NCBI GenBank assembly: GCA_022826685.1
Contig: JAJDUL010000028.1
Coordinates: 1-64,000, forward strand
Source of the DNA: Gemmatimonadota bacterium
Lineage (GTDB): Bacteria > Gemmatimonadota > Gemmatimonadetes > Palauibacterales > Palauibacteraceae
Direction of reading: 5' to 3'
Length of the DNA: 64,000 nt
The position numbers were made by a program, and so were the translations under genes. Each line of letters starts with the position of its first letter. Position 1 is the first letter of the stretch. The notes below the pieces were generated by a model. That model was not told where the DNA came from. It saw nothing but the letters and a program-made list of their open reading frames with translations, and made no database searches. Shown here in pieces: positions 18,421-27,461 of this stretch.

Positions 18421-19601
18421 GCGGGTCGGAGGGCCAGGGCCGCACCCCGCCCGGGCGGCTGGCCGGGATTCCGGGGTTCGACATCGACGGAGTGGCGCGG
18501 GCGGCGGAGGGCGATCCCGGCATCCTCCGGCTCGAGAACCTGGACACCGACTTGAGCCCTCCCGCGGCGGCCGTGGCCGCCACCCGCGCGGCGCTCGAAT
18601 CGCCGGCCGCCAACAGCTACCTGCCGTTCACGGGCCGGGCCGACCTTCGCGCGGCGGCCGCGCGGCACGTCGGCCGACTCTCCGGGCAGAGCTACGATCC
18701 GGACCGGGAGTGCGTGATCACCGCGGGTGGCACGGAGGGCCTGTTCAACGCCCTGCTCGCCACGGTGGACCCGGGCGACGAGGTGATCGTCACCGATCCC
18801 ACGTACGCCGGCATGCTCCAGCGCGTGCGACTGGCCGGCGCGGCCCCGCGGCTCGCGCCCTGGCGGTTCGATTCGTCGGCGGGCTGGCGTCTCGACCTCG
18901 ACGCCCTCGCCTCCTGCATCGGCAAACGGAGCCGGGCGCTCTTCCTCATGAACCCGTCCATGCCGTCCGGCGGCGTGCTCGACCCCGACGACTGGCGGGC
19001 GGTCGCGGAGTTGTGCGAGCGCCATGACCTGTGGTTCCTCTACAACGCGGCGATGGAGCGCATCCTCTACGATGGCCGCCCGTACCTGCACCCGGCGTCG
19101 CTCCCCGGAATGCGCAAGCGGACGCTCACGGTCGGTTCGGTGTCGAAGGAGTACCGCATGATCGGGTGGCGGGTGGGTTGGATCGTGGGTCCCGCCGAGG
19201 TTCTCGCGGACGTCGCGAAAGTCGGCATTTACAACGTCGTGACGGGGGTCGGGATCGGGCAGCCCGGGGCGCTGGCCGCGCTGTCGGCTTCGGACGAGGC
19301 GGAGGACGTGGCCGCGAGCGTGGCGCGCTGGGAGCGCCGCCGCGACGCCGTGCTCGAAGCGCTCCGCGACTACCCCGTCCGACCCGCCGGCGGCGGCTGG
19401 TCGCTCCTCGTGGACACCCGGCCCCTGGGCCTCGCGGCCCGCGAGCTCTCCGGCCGGCTGCTGGCCGGGGCGGGCGTCGCGGCCACTCCGATGGATGCCT
19501 GGGGCGGCCCCGACGCGGAGTACCAACTCCGCGTCGTGTTCAGCAACGAACCCGTCGCCCGCCTCCAGACCCTCGGCGACCGTTTCCGAAACGCTCTGTA
19601 G
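18417..19601 (+). CDS. Pyridoxal phosphate-dependent class I/II aminotransferase
   Basis: A 394-residue fold-type I PLP enzyme. CVITAGGTEGLFNALLATVD holds the phosphate-contact region. NPSMPSGGVLD stands where most relatives have NPxNPTG. The PLP lysine is in VGSVSKEYRMIGWRVGW. The C terminus YQLRVVFSNEP holds the substrate carboxylate-binding Arg. Two usual positions are altered: NPSMPS, and YNAAMERILYDG where many relatives have D-E-x-Y. The substrate is unknown. The start is GTG at 18417, overlapping the ligD stop (GTGA), so it is probably co-transcribed with ligD, although no functional link is evident. Confidence 0.85.
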   Translation: MSGSEGQGRTPPGRLAGIPGFDIDGVARAAEGDPGILRLENLDTDLSPPAAAVAATRAALESPAANSYLPFTGRADLRAAAARHVGRLSGQSYDPDRECVITAGGTEGLFNALLATVDPGDEVIVTDPTYAGMLQRVRLAGAAPRLAPWRFDSSAGWRLDLDALASCIGKRSRALFLMNPSMPSGGVLDPDDWRAVAELCERHDLWFLYNAAMERILYDGRPYLHPASLPGMRKRTLTVGSVSKEYRMIGWRVGWIVGPAEVLADVAKVGIYNVVTGVGIGQPGALAALSASDEAEDVAASVARWERRRDAVLEALRDYPVRPAGGGWSLLVDTRPLGLAARELSGRLLAGAGVAATPMDAWGGPDAEYQLRVVFSNEPVARLQTLGDRFRNAL

Positions 19602-19666
19602 GACCCGCACGACCGCCGTCCACACTGCGAGAGATCCACGTAGAGATCGACTCCGCAACTCGCATT

Positions 19667-19694
19667 TGTCAGTAATAGTATTATATTTCTGACA
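19667..19694 (+). promoter_or_regulatory. Palindromic operator/promoter of the AbiE pair
   Basis: A 28-base inverted repeat: TGTCAG-T-AATA, a 6-base centre, TATT-T-CTGACA. Ten of eleven arm positions pair. A TATTAT -10-like hexamer lies at its centre (19679-19684). It sits 25 bases upstream of abiEi in a conspicuously AT-rich patch. AbiEi-type antitoxins carry a winged helix and are known to repress their own promoter through inverted repeats, so this is the expected operator. Confidence 0.7.
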
Positions 19695-19718
19695 TCATAC
19701 TCATGACGAGAGGGAATC

Positions 19719-20315
19719 GTGCCCAGTCTGCCACGCCGCATCGCCGAACACGCAGCCACTTTACCCGAGGGGGCTCCAATCCATGCCAAGGGTTTCCTCC
19801 ATCTGGGGAACCGGGCGGCCGTCGACCAGGCATTATCGCGCCTCTCCCGGCAGGGGCTGCTGTTGCGAGTCTGCCGCGGCATCTACGTGTGTCCCATCGA
19901 AACCCGGTTCGGCATTCGAGCGCCCGCTGCCGAGACCGTCATCGAGGCACTGTCCGCGTTGTGGGGAGAAACCATCGTCCCGAGCGGAGGGGCCGCGGCG
20001 AACGTCCTCGGCTTGACGACGCAGGTGCCGGTCCGGTTGGTGTATCTCACGTCGGGACCGAACCGGGTGTTGCGGCTGGGTGCCCTGGTCATCCGCCTGC
20101 TTCATGCTCCACGCTGGCAGCTCGTCGCACCGGGACGGCCCGCCGGACTGGCCGTCCGCGCACTGGCCTGGCTGGGTCCCGGGGAAGTGAAACGGAACCT
20201 CCACCGGATCGAACGCAGGCTTGGCCGGGCAGATCTGGCGGAACTCGCCGCTGCACGCCCCGTGCTGCCCTCATGGATCGCCGCGCCCCTCAGCACCGTG
20301 GTCGCTCGTGGATAA
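19719..20315 (+). CDS. abiEi: AbiEi-like antitoxin, winged-helix transcriptional repressor
   Basis: A 198-residue protein with an N-terminal winged helix (RIAEHAATLPEGAPIHAKGF, then VDQALSRLSRQGLLLRVCRG and IYVCP) and the AbiEi-type C-terminal domain beginning IVPSGGAAANVLGLTTQVPV. It is the antitoxin half of the type IV AbiE abortive-infection toxin-antitoxin family. The start is GTG at 19719 with GAGAGGGA just upstream; the nearby ATG at 19703 is out of frame. It overlaps the toxin gene by eight bases. The palindrome at 19667-19694 is its probable autoregulatory site. Confidence 0.8.
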   Translation: MPSLPRRIAEHAATLPEGAPIHAKGFLHLGNRAAVDQALSRLSRQGLLLRVCRGIYVCPIETRFGIRAPAAETVIEALSALWGETIVPSGGAAANVLGLTTQVPVRLVYLTSGPNRVLRLGALVIRLLHAPRWQLVAPGRPAGLAVRALAWLGPGEVKRNLHRIERRLGRADLAELAAARPVLPSWIAAPLSTVVARG

Positions 20316-21324
20316 CATCCGGTTCGAGACCCTTGCCGCGCCTGAACGGCGTGAGGCACTCGAAACTGCCACGAGCCTTGGCGGACGTCCTCCGCACCTT
20401 CTCGAAAAGGACGTCTGGGTCGTCCAGACCCTTTCCGTACTGTTCGAGGCACCGTTCGGCCGGGACCTGGTGTTCAAGGGTGGGACGTCGCTGGCCAAGG
20501 CCTACCGTGCGATCCGCCGCTTTTCCGAGGATGTCGACATCACCTATGACATCCGCCGCTTCGCTCCGGAACTGGTAGCCGGAGTCGGCGAGGACGCGCT
20601 TCCTCCGACACGAAGCCAGGAACGTCGCTGGACACGGCTGATCCGGTCCAGGCTGGCGGAGTGGACAGGAGATGAAGCAGTTCCGGCCATCCGCGAAGGG
20701 CTGGCCCGAAGTGGATTCCCAGCCCGGCTTCGAGCCGACGGCGACCGGATCCATGTCGGCTACAAGCCTCTGTTCGACGATTATGGCTTCGTCCTGCCGG
20801 AAGTGCTGGTGGAGTTCGGCGCACGGTCGACAGGCGAGCCTCGACAGAAGCGGCGGATCGAATGCGACGCAGCCCCGTCGATACCCGATGTCCGTTTCCC
20901 ATCGGCAACACCCTCGGTGATGCTGGCCGAGCGCACCTTCTGGGAGAAGGCCACGGCCATACATGTCTTCTGTCGACGCCGACGACACCGGGGGGCGCGC
21001 CTCTCAAGACACTGGCATGACCTGGTTCGACTCGATGACGCGGGCTACGCGGACCGGGCATTCGCCGACCGGCGGTTGGCTCGCTCCGTCGCCCGTCACA
21101 AGTCGATCTTTTTTGCGGAGAAAGATCGCGCGGGAGGCTGGATTGACTACGATGCCGCCGTTTCCGGCGCCCTGACGCTGCGTCCCGAAGGCCTGCTTTA
21201 CGACACGCTCGCCAACGACTACGAACGAATGAGGCGCGACGGCATGTTGGACGACGATACGCAACGGTTCCCTGACGTGATGGGTCGCTGTCGAGACATC
21301 GAACGTAGAGCCAATGGCGGCTGA
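20308..21324 (+). CDS. abiEii: AbiEii-like nucleotidyltransferase toxin
   Basis: A 338-residue nucleotidyltransferase-fold toxin. The diagnostic motif is VFKGGTSLAKAY (GGTSL at about 58-62, Lys 64), followed by RRFSEDVDITYD with the metal aspartates D75 and D77. LLEKDVWVVQTL precedes it, and MLAERTFWEKATAIHVFCRR lies in the second half, as in the family. AbiEii toxins (MenT/AbiEii group) transfer nucleotides to RNA or tRNA and arrest growth, for example during phage infection. The start is GTG at 20308, overlapping the antitoxin stop by eight bases. The pair sits as an island between an aminotransferase and an unrelated convergent operon. Confidence 0.85.
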   Translation: MDNIRFETLAAPERREALETATSLGGRPPHLLEKDVWVVQTLSVLFEAPFGRDLVFKGGTSLAKAYRAIRRFSEDVDITYDIRRFAPELVAGVGEDALPPTRSQERRWTRLIRSRLAEWTGDEAVPAIREGLARSGFPARLRADGDRIHVGYKPLFDDYGFVLPEVLVEFGARSTGEPRQKRRIECDAAPSIPDVRFPSATPSVMLAERTFWEKATAIHVFCRRRRHRGARLSRHWHDLVRLDDAGYADRAFADRRLARSVARHKSIFFAEKDRAGGWIDYDAAVSGALTLRPEGLLYDTLANDYERMRRDGMLDDDTQRFPDVMGRCRDIERRANGG

Positions 21325-21368
21325 GGACCTCCGCTCGGTCTTGGACGGCGAACCGGGCGCGGCCGCAA

Positions 21369-22160
21369 CTAACCGTCGAGACGCAAGGCCAGCAGGTTCG
21401 GCCACAGTTTGCCGGTCACGAGGAAGACACCCGTTTCCGGGACGTAGGCGATGCCGTTGAGGACCGCCTCGGGATCGCCGGGGCGGCGAGCGCTCAGGGG
21501 GACGCTCGACAGGTCGATTTCGCCGAGGACTTCGCCGGTGGCCTTGTCGATCCGGACGATGATGTCCGTCTGGTAGACGTTGGCGTAGATCCAGTCGCCG
21601 ACGCACTCCAGTTCGTTCAGCCGACGCTGCGGCGACCCGTCGCGCGTGACCTCGACCGTCTCCGTGACCGCGAACGTCTGCGGGTCCCGCCGCTCGAGCG
21701 CGCTCGAGCCGTCGGACATCCAGAGAGCCTCACCGTCGTAGCAGAGCCCCCAGCCTTCGCCCTCGTAGGCGTACTCCCGGAGAACCTCGAAGGTCTCCGC
21801 GTCGTAGACGAAGGCCCGGCCGGCGTGCCACGTCAGTTGAACGAGTTCGGAGTCCACCCGCGCGAGACCCTCCCCGAAGAGGGCGGAGTCCACCGCCACC
21901 CGGGCCTGGACCTCTCCCGTGGGCACGTCCACGCGCCTCACGCTTGACTCCCCGTAGCGGCCGGTGCTCTCGAGGAGGTGTCCGTCGTGGAAGAGGAGTC
22001 CCTGCGTGTACGCGGCCGGATCGTGCGGGAACGTCCCGAGGATCTCGTACTCGATGGCAGGCACCGCCGACGACGCGCAGCCGGTCAGCGCGCAAAGGGC
22101 GAGCGTCCACAGGCCGCGGGACCCGGCTCGCCGCGTCGGCCGCGTCGTCACTTGTCGCAT
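21369..22160 (-). CDS. Glutaminyl-peptide cyclotransferase (plant/bacterial type), lipoprotein
   Basis: A 263-residue five-bladed-propeller enzyme that cyclises N-terminal glutamine to pyroglutamate, releasing ammonia. A signal with lipobox ends at LTGC (Cys 28), placing it on the envelope. Seen family blocks are FPHDPAAYTQGLLFHDGHLL, ESTGRYGESSVRRVD, YEGEGWGLCYDGEALWMSDG, LNELECVGDWIYANVYQTD and GDPEAVLNGIAY. It is ten bases behind the FAD oxidoreductase and last in a three-gene unit with an S9 peptidase. The stop is TAG. Modification of peptide N termini beside a dipeptidyl-peptidase-like gene is a plausible shared theme, as inference. Confidence 0.9.
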   Translation of the reverse strand: MRQVTTRPTRRAGSRGLWTLALCALTGCASSAVPAIEYEILGTFPHDPAAYTQGLLFHDGHLLESTGRYGESSVRRVDVPTGEVQARVAVDSALFGEGLARVDSELVQLTWHAGRAFVYDAETFEVLREYAYEGEGWGLCYDGEALWMSDGSSALERRDPQTFAVTETVEVTRDGSPQRRLNELECVGDWIYANVYQTDIIVRIDKATGEVLGEIDLSSVPLSARRPGDPEAVLNGIAYVPETGVFLVTGKLWPNLLALRLDG

Positions 22161-22170
22161 CTTCGCGGCA

Positions 22171-24138
22171 TCAGATCAGATCGAGGACCGTTTCGACGGC
22201 GCGGCGACCCTCCGCGGACGCGCCGGTCCAGTTCTGGTGCCCCCGCAGTTCGGAATGCCCGATGGCGACGCGTCCGAAGGGCTCGCGAATCACATCCGGA
22301 GGGGCCGGGGCGCCGTCGCGGCCGAAGAAGAAACCGGGGCCGGGCGCCACGTAGGCGTGGCCCCAACGGTTGAGCACGAGACCGGCAATATCCTCCGCGG
22401 GATCGAAGCCGCCCTCGGCGAAGAGTTCGACCATCTGCGCCCGCAGCCGTCGTTCGTACTCCGCGAAGGATGCGCTCAGCATCTCCGTGCGACCCGCCAT
22501 CCCCTGATCCGCCGGCGAAGCTCCCGGCGACTCGAAGGTGATGTAGAAGGTCAGCATCGTCGGGTGATCCGGTGCGTGGACCGGGCGGTAGTCTCCCGCG
22601 TACATGGGCCGCCGGATGTTGCACGAGAAGCCGAGATCGCCCTCGTAGAAGCAGCCGGCGATCCCCAGGCGGTCGAGGAAGCGCCAGTTCCGGAGCGCCA
22701 CGTTCGCGACGAGGATCGGCCCGTGGCGGAAGCTCCCGTAGGCGGCGCGATGTCCGTCCGGCAGGTCGGCCGCGATGTAGCGGTTCATCCAGCCCCCGCT
22801 CGCGAGCACGACCCCATCCGCCTCGAGGGAGTACGCCCGCCCCTCGTGCACGTAGGTCACGCGCGCGCGGCCATCGCCGGACCCGGAGTGGCGCACGTCG
22901 ATCGCGGTACACCCCAGCCGCAGCCGCACGGGCTGATCCGGTCGGTCGAGGGCGCCGAAGTCGATTGCCCCGTTGAGCACGTCCCCGAGCGTGCGTTCGC
23001 CCGCGATCCCGTCGGGCACGACGTCCTTCACGAAGTAGCGGGCGATCCCGGCGTTCCCGCCCGGGAAGGAGTGGAAGGTCATGCCGTCGTAGCGGGACGG
23101 AAGCCCGAAACCGGGGAGGTCGAAATGCATCCCCCACCAGGCCGAGATCGCGTCGCACCCGAGTCCGATGATGCTGGCGAGGATCGGATCCACGTACGCC
23201 GTCACCTCGGGCGGCAGGCCGAGCACGTCCTCGTAGTAGGCCTTGAGCGTCATGCCGTCGAGCCACGGCCCGGGATTGTCCGGCCCCCCGGGCGCGTCCA
23301 GGGGCACGTGGTCCGTGACGCGCGCGTTCCGCCAGCGTTCGAAGCCTTCGCGTACCTCCGGCGTCCACGGTGCGCGGGAGGTGTCCCCGAATAGATCGTT
23401 GACCCAGCCGCCCGAACCGCCGGACCAGCCGGGACGCCCGCCGCCGCGCGTCCCGCCGAAATAGTGCCCGATGGAGAACTGGTCCTGCACCCAGTGCATG
23501 AAACCGTAGTTCTCGAGCGGCGCCTTCACCTGGCCCGCGTCCGGCGCGTACTCGAACTCGCGCGGGATGCCCAGCGTCGTGAAATAGTCGTCCGGCTCCC
23601 CGGTGGGCGGGCGTATGCCGAAATCGTTGGACCCCTGCGGCCCGGCCAGGCGCACGCCGTCGACCATCATGTCGTTTCGTTTCGCCTCGCCGCCGAACAC
23701 GGGGTGGTTCTCGATGACGAGACAGCGCCCGGACGGCCGATGCCGCTTGAAATGGTGCGCGGCGGAGAGGCCCGCGAGGCCGCCGCCCACGATCACGACG
23801 TCGAAGCGTTCCCCGGTGTCCGTGACCTCACCGCCCGGAACCCGCCCATCGCGGACCCAGTGCGCGTCACGGACGACCTCCGGCGTATTCCCGTGCGAGG
23901 GCGCGTAGTCCCCCACGCCGCCGGGGCCATACCAGTCCGGCCCTAGCGCGTCGGACCACGGATCCGAAGCCAGCCCCGGGACCGCGCCGGCGCTCGCGCC
24001 CTCCGAGCCGCCCGGCCCGCACCCGAGGAGTGCGGAGCCGGCGATCCCGGCTCCCGCCAGCTGGACGAAGTCGCGGCGCGTGATCTCCCGGTCGAGTCCG
24101 AGTTCCCTGTCCGACCTGCGGATCCTGCCGCGGCTCAT
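22171..24138 (-). CDS. Tat-exported FAD-dependent oxidoreductase, spermidine dehydrogenase-like
   Basis: A 655-residue flavoprotein. The N terminus TRRDFVQLAGAGIAGSALLGC combines a twin-arginine pattern (R21-R22) with a lipobox-like Cys 40. The FAD motif is VIVGGGLAGLSAAHHF (GxGxxG at 118-123). IENHPVFGGEAKRNDMM and the closing GRVAIGHSELRGHQN agree with the amine-oxidase-like group that includes periplasmic spermidine dehydrogenase. The substrate is not certain. The start is ATG at 24138, seven bases after the S9 peptidase stop, with the glutaminyl cyclotransferase following. Confidence 0.75.
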   Translation of the reverse strand: MSRGRIRRSDRELGLDREITRRDFVQLAGAGIAGSALLGCGPGGSEGASAGAVPGLASDPWSDALGPDWYGPGGVGDYAPSHGNTPEVVRDAHWVRDGRVPGGEVTDTGERFDVVIVGGGLAGLSAAHHFKRHRPSGRCLVIENHPVFGGEAKRNDMMVDGVRLAGPQGSNDFGIRPPTGEPDDYFTTLGIPREFEYAPDAGQVKAPLENYGFMHWVQDQFSIGHYFGGTRGGGRPGWSGGSGGWVNDLFGDTSRAPWTPEVREGFERWRNARVTDHVPLDAPGGPDNPGPWLDGMTLKAYYEDVLGLPPEVTAYVDPILASIIGLGCDAISAWWGMHFDLPGFGLPSRYDGMTFHSFPGGNAGIARYFVKDVVPDGIAGERTLGDVLNGAIDFGALDRPDQPVRLRLGCTAIDVRHSGSGDGRARVTYVHEGRAYSLEADGVVLASGGWMNRYIAADLPDGHRAAYGSFRHGPILVANVALRNWRFLDRLGIAGCFYEGDLGFSCNIRRPMYAGDYRPVHAPDHPTMLTFYITFESPGASPADQGMAGRTEMLSASFAEYERRLRAQMVELFAEGGFDPAEDIAGLVLNRWGHAYVAPGPGFFFGRDGAPAPPDVIREPFGRVAIGHSELRGHQNWTGASAEGRRAVETVLDLI

Positions 24139-24145
24139 CGCGTCC

Positions 24146-26203
24146 TCACTGCGTCGTTGTCCCGCCCGGCCGGTAGCGCTCGAACCAGGCGAGGATGTGC
24201 TGCACCTTGCTGATGAGGCCGCTCGGACGCGCGCCGATGCTGTGGTTCGCCTCGGGGATCCGCACGAGCACCGACGGCACCTTCCGGATTCGCAACGCCT
24301 GGTAGAACTGCTCCGACTCCGACATCGGTGTCCGCCAGTCGACCTCGCCCGTGATGAGCATCGTCGGCGTCGTCACGTTCTCGATGTGGTGGACCGGCGA
24401 GCGCTCCATGTAGTGCTCGAGGTTGTCCCAGGGCGCGCCCGGGAACCAGTAGTTCAGACCGCCGCTGCCACCCATGTCCGCCGTCAGAACCCAGCTGTAC
24501 CAGTTGATGACGGGCTTCTGCGACGCGGCGGCGGCGAAGCGGTCCGTGTGGGTCACGATCCAGGCCGTCAGTACGCCGCCGCCGGATCCTCCGGTGACGA
24601 AGAGCTGATCTTCATCGATGTATCCGCGCGAAATCACCTCATCGACGCCCGACATCAGATCGTCGAAGTCGTAGCTCGGATAGGCGTGGTGGATCTCGTT
24701 CCCGAAGTCCTCGCCGTAGCTCGTGCTCCCGCGCGGGTTCGTGTAGAGGACGACGTATCCCGCCGAGGCGAACAACTGGACCTCGGCGCTGAAGCGGTCT
24801 CCGTAGTTCGCGAACGGACCGCCGTGGATCTCGAGCAGGAGCGGATACTTGCGGCTCGGATCGAAGTCCGGCGGCTTCACGATCCAGCCCTGGATGTCGA
24901 GCCCGTCATGCGAGGACTTGTACCAGACTTCCTCCGTCTCCCCGATCGCCTTCTGCGCAAAGAGGTCCTCGTTCAGGTGCGTGAGACGCTGCCAGTCGCC
25001 GTTCCGGTTCGTGACCGCGAGGTCCGCGGGGTGGTCCGGCGTCCCGTAGGTGAAGGCGAAACGGTCGTTCCCGGAGGTGGAGAAGGTTCCGCCTCCGTAG
25101 GGACGGCCGATCGACAGGCCCTGAACGCTGGAGACGACATCCGTCACGGTCCCGTCGAGGTCGACGTGCGCGAGTCGCGTGTTCCCCTCGGTGTCGTACT
25201 GGAAGAACAGCCCCTCCCCGTCGCTCGCCCAGTGCAGGTTCCCGATCGAGCGGTCGAGGTCGTCGGCGATGAGGCGCGAGCCGGACCCGTCCCGGCTCAT
25301 CACGTAGAGCTTCGACACCTGGTGCCCCAGGAAGCGGTCGTCGTAGCCGGTGTAGGCGATCATGCCGCCGTCGGGCGACACTGCCGGGCTCGAGTCGGGT
25401 CCGCGCCGGTCGGTCAGTTGCCGCACCGCGCCGTCGGCCACGGAGAACTCGAAGATCTCGGAGTCCCGCACGTACTCCCAGTCGTCGCGCCGGGTGGCCG
25501 AGATCAGCAAGTGCTGCGCATCGGGCGTCCACTCGGGCGTCCCGCCGTGGTTGTAGGGGCCGTGCGTGACCTGGCGCGGCGTCCCCCCCTCGGCGGGAAG
25601 GACGAAGACGTGGGAGTACCCGACCGGCAGGAAGCCCTGGCTGTCCGACCGGTAGTAGAGCCGCTCGTACGTCGTGGCAGGGGGCGCCCACGTCGCGCCT
25701 TCCGGCTTCGCGGGCATCTGCGCGAAGGGAGGCGGCGTGTCCGGGACGAACATGCTGAAGGCGATCATGCTCCCGTCGGGCGACCAGGAAAGCCCGCCCG
25801 GGCCTCGCTCCAGCTGTGTGAGCAGGGCCGTCTGTCCGGTGTCCATCCAGCGCAGGTAGAGCTGCGACTTCCCGTGTTCGTCGCTCGCGACGTAGAGGAG
25901 CCGCGTGCCGTCCGGCGACCAGCGCGGAGACGAGAAGTTCTGCTGTCCGGTGAGGAGCGGACGGTGGTTCGAACCGTCGTAATCGACGATCCACAGGTTG
26001 CTTCGCTGACGGTCCGTCATGATGTCCATCGAGGACCGCACGTAGACGACCCGGGAACCATCGGGCGATATCCGGGGATCGCCGGCGATTTCGAGTTGGA
26101 AGACGTCCGCGGGGCCGAAGTGGTCCGGATCCCGCTCCTGCCCGGCAAGCGGCTGGGCGGTGGCGACGACGGCGAGCGCGAGCGCGGCGGTTGACAACCT
26201 CAT
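24146..26203 (-). CDS. S9 family prolyl oligopeptidase / dipeptidyl peptidase, exported
   Basis: A 685-residue secreted serine peptidase. The signal peptide covers about residues 1-22 and ends near PLAGQ. A WD40/TolB-type propeller follows (repeats of xxSPDGxxxVY, such as DPRISPDGSRVVYV and SPRWSPDGTRLLYV). The C-terminal alpha/beta hydrolase domain has LEIHGGPFANYGDRF, the nucleophile in FVTGGSGGGVLTAW, the acid in TGEVDWRTP and the His in EANHSIG. The start is ATG at 26203 behind AGGAGG. It heads the operon with the FAD oxidoreductase and glutaminyl cyclotransferase and is divergent from mtnA. Confidence 0.92.
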   Translation of the reverse strand: MRLSTAALALAVVATAQPLAGQERDPDHFGPADVFQLEIAGDPRISPDGSRVVYVRSSMDIMTDRQRSNLWIVDYDGSNHRPLLTGQQNFSSPRWSPDGTRLLYVASDEHGKSQLYLRWMDTGQTALLTQLERGPGGLSWSPDGSMIAFSMFVPDTPPPFAQMPAKPEGATWAPPATTYERLYYRSDSQGFLPVGYSHVFVLPAEGGTPRQVTHGPYNHGGTPEWTPDAQHLLISATRRDDWEYVRDSEIFEFSVADGAVRQLTDRRGPDSSPAVSPDGGMIAYTGYDDRFLGHQVSKLYVMSRDGSGSRLIADDLDRSIGNLHWASDGEGLFFQYDTEGNTRLAHVDLDGTVTDVVSSVQGLSIGRPYGGGTFSTSGNDRFAFTYGTPDHPADLAVTNRNGDWQRLTHLNEDLFAQKAIGETEEVWYKSSHDGLDIQGWIVKPPDFDPSRKYPLLLEIHGGPFANYGDRFSAEVQLFASAGYVVLYTNPRGSTSYGEDFGNEIHHAYPSYDFDDLMSGVDEVISRGYIDEDQLFVTGGSGGGVLTAWIVTHTDRFAAAASQKPVINWYSWVLTADMGGSGGLNYWFPGAPWDNLEHYMERSPVHHIENVTTPTMLITGEVDWRTPMSESEQFYQALRIRKVPSVLVRIPEANHSIGARPSGLISKVQHILAWFERYRPGGTTTQ

Positions 26204-26291
26204 GATTCCTCCTGGACTGCATCGATCTCTGCGGGACGTCCCGTGGCAGTTCAAGGTAGCGCCTTTCCCGCCGCCGGATAGGTTGCGCGGC

Positions 26292-27419
26292 ATGAACGAT
26301 CGCGAGCTATCCGTTCCGGAAACGATCCGCTGGGCCCCCGGGGGCCTGAGCGCGCTCATCCTCGACCAGACGCTCCTTCCCGGCGTCCACGAGGAGAAGG
26401 AACTCTCGACCCTCGAAGACTTCATCGAGGCGATCCGGAGTCTGCGCGTGCGGGGCGCGCCGCTCATCGGGATCACGGCCGCGGTCGGTCTCGCCGCGCT
26501 GGCGCGGCAGTCCGTCGCCGAAGGGGTTTCGGCAGAGGAACTTCGGGCCCGGTTCGCCGGCTGGGCCGATCGGCTCGCCGCAGCCCGGCCCACGGCGGTC
26601 AACCTCGTGTGGGCGGTCCGTCGCCTGCGAGCCTGTCTCGATGCCGCCGCCGGGGATGCGGGAGAGCTGGCCCGGGCGCTGGCGGCGGAAGCCGACGCCA
26701 TCCACGAGGAGGATCGCCGCATGTGCCGCGGGATCGGAGAGCACGCGGCGACCTTGCTCCGGGATGGCGAAGCCGTGATCACGCATTGCAACGCGGGGTC
26801 CCTCGCCACGGGCGGCATCGGGACGGCCCTCGCCCCGGTCTACGTCGCGGCCGAGGCCGGTCGCCGGATCCGCGTCTTCGCCGACGAGACCCGCCCCCTT
26901 CTCCAGGGGAGCCGTCTCACGGCCTGGGAGCTTGCCCGCGCGGGGATCGAAGTCACGGTGCTGGCCGACAACATGGCCGGGTCGCTTTTTGCCACGGATC
27001 CGCCGGATATCGCCTTCGTGGGCTCCGACCGCATCGCGGCCAACGGCGACGTAGCGAACAAGATCGGCACGTACCCCCTAGCCGTGCTGGCCCACCGCCA
27101 CGGCGTTCCGTTCTACGTTCTCGCGCCGACCTCCACCGTCGACCTCGGCTCCCCCACCGGCGGGGACATCCCGATCGAGCACCGCGACCCGGATGAGGTC
27201 CGCCGCGGTTTCGGCCCCCTCCTCGCCCCCGAGGCCGCCGACGTCTACAGCCCGGCGTTCGACATCACGCCGGCGGAACTCGTCACCGGCATCGTCACCG
27301 AGCGCGGCATCCACCGCCCGCCCTACACGGAGTCCCTCGCCGCCGCCGTCGGCGCGGCCGAGGCGGAGCGACGGCACCCGAAAATCGAGGCGGCCCCTCC
27401 CGCCGGGGACCGCCGTTAG
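26292..27419 (+). CDS. mtnA: S-methyl-5-thioribose-1-phosphate isomerase
   Basis: Methionine salvage enzyme that isomerises methylthioribose 1-phosphate to methylthioribulose 1-phosphate. The 375-residue product has RSLRVRGAPLIGITAAVGLA, the catalytic Cys 166 in THCNAGSLATGGIGTAL, DETRPLLQGSRLTAWEL, and the catalytic Asp 246 in VGSDRIAANGDVANKIGTY. The start is ATG at 26292. No other salvage gene is adjacent, but methionine synthesis genes lie about 10 kb downstream. Confidence 0.95.
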   Translation: MNDRELSVPETIRWAPGGLSALILDQTLLPGVHEEKELSTLEDFIEAIRSLRVRGAPLIGITAAVGLAALARQSVAEGVSAEELRARFAGWADRLAAARPTAVNLVWAVRRLRACLDAAAGDAGELARALAAEADAIHEEDRRMCRGIGEHAATLLRDGEAVITHCNAGSLATGGIGTALAPVYVAAEAGRRIRVFADETRPLLQGSRLTAWELARAGIEVTVLADNMAGSLFATDPPDIAFVGSDRIAANGDVANKIGTYPLAVLAHRHGVPFYVLAPTSTVDLGSPTGGDIPIEHRDPDEVRRGFGPLLAPEAADVYSPAFDITPAELVTGIVTERGIHRPPYTESLAAAVGAAEAERRHPKIEAAPPAGDRR

Positions 27420-27425
27420 CGGCGG
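27410..27425. terminator. GC-rich hairpin at the mtnA end (weak bidirectional terminator)
   Basis: CCGCCG-TTAG-CGGCGG is a perfect 6-bp stem containing the mtnA stop codon. It lies in the 42-base gap between convergent genes. No T tract follows on either strand, so termination activity is doubtful. Confidence 0.25.
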
Positions 27426-27461
27426 GAGTCTGCTGCCGCTGGCGGCGCGAGCCCGCTGCCG

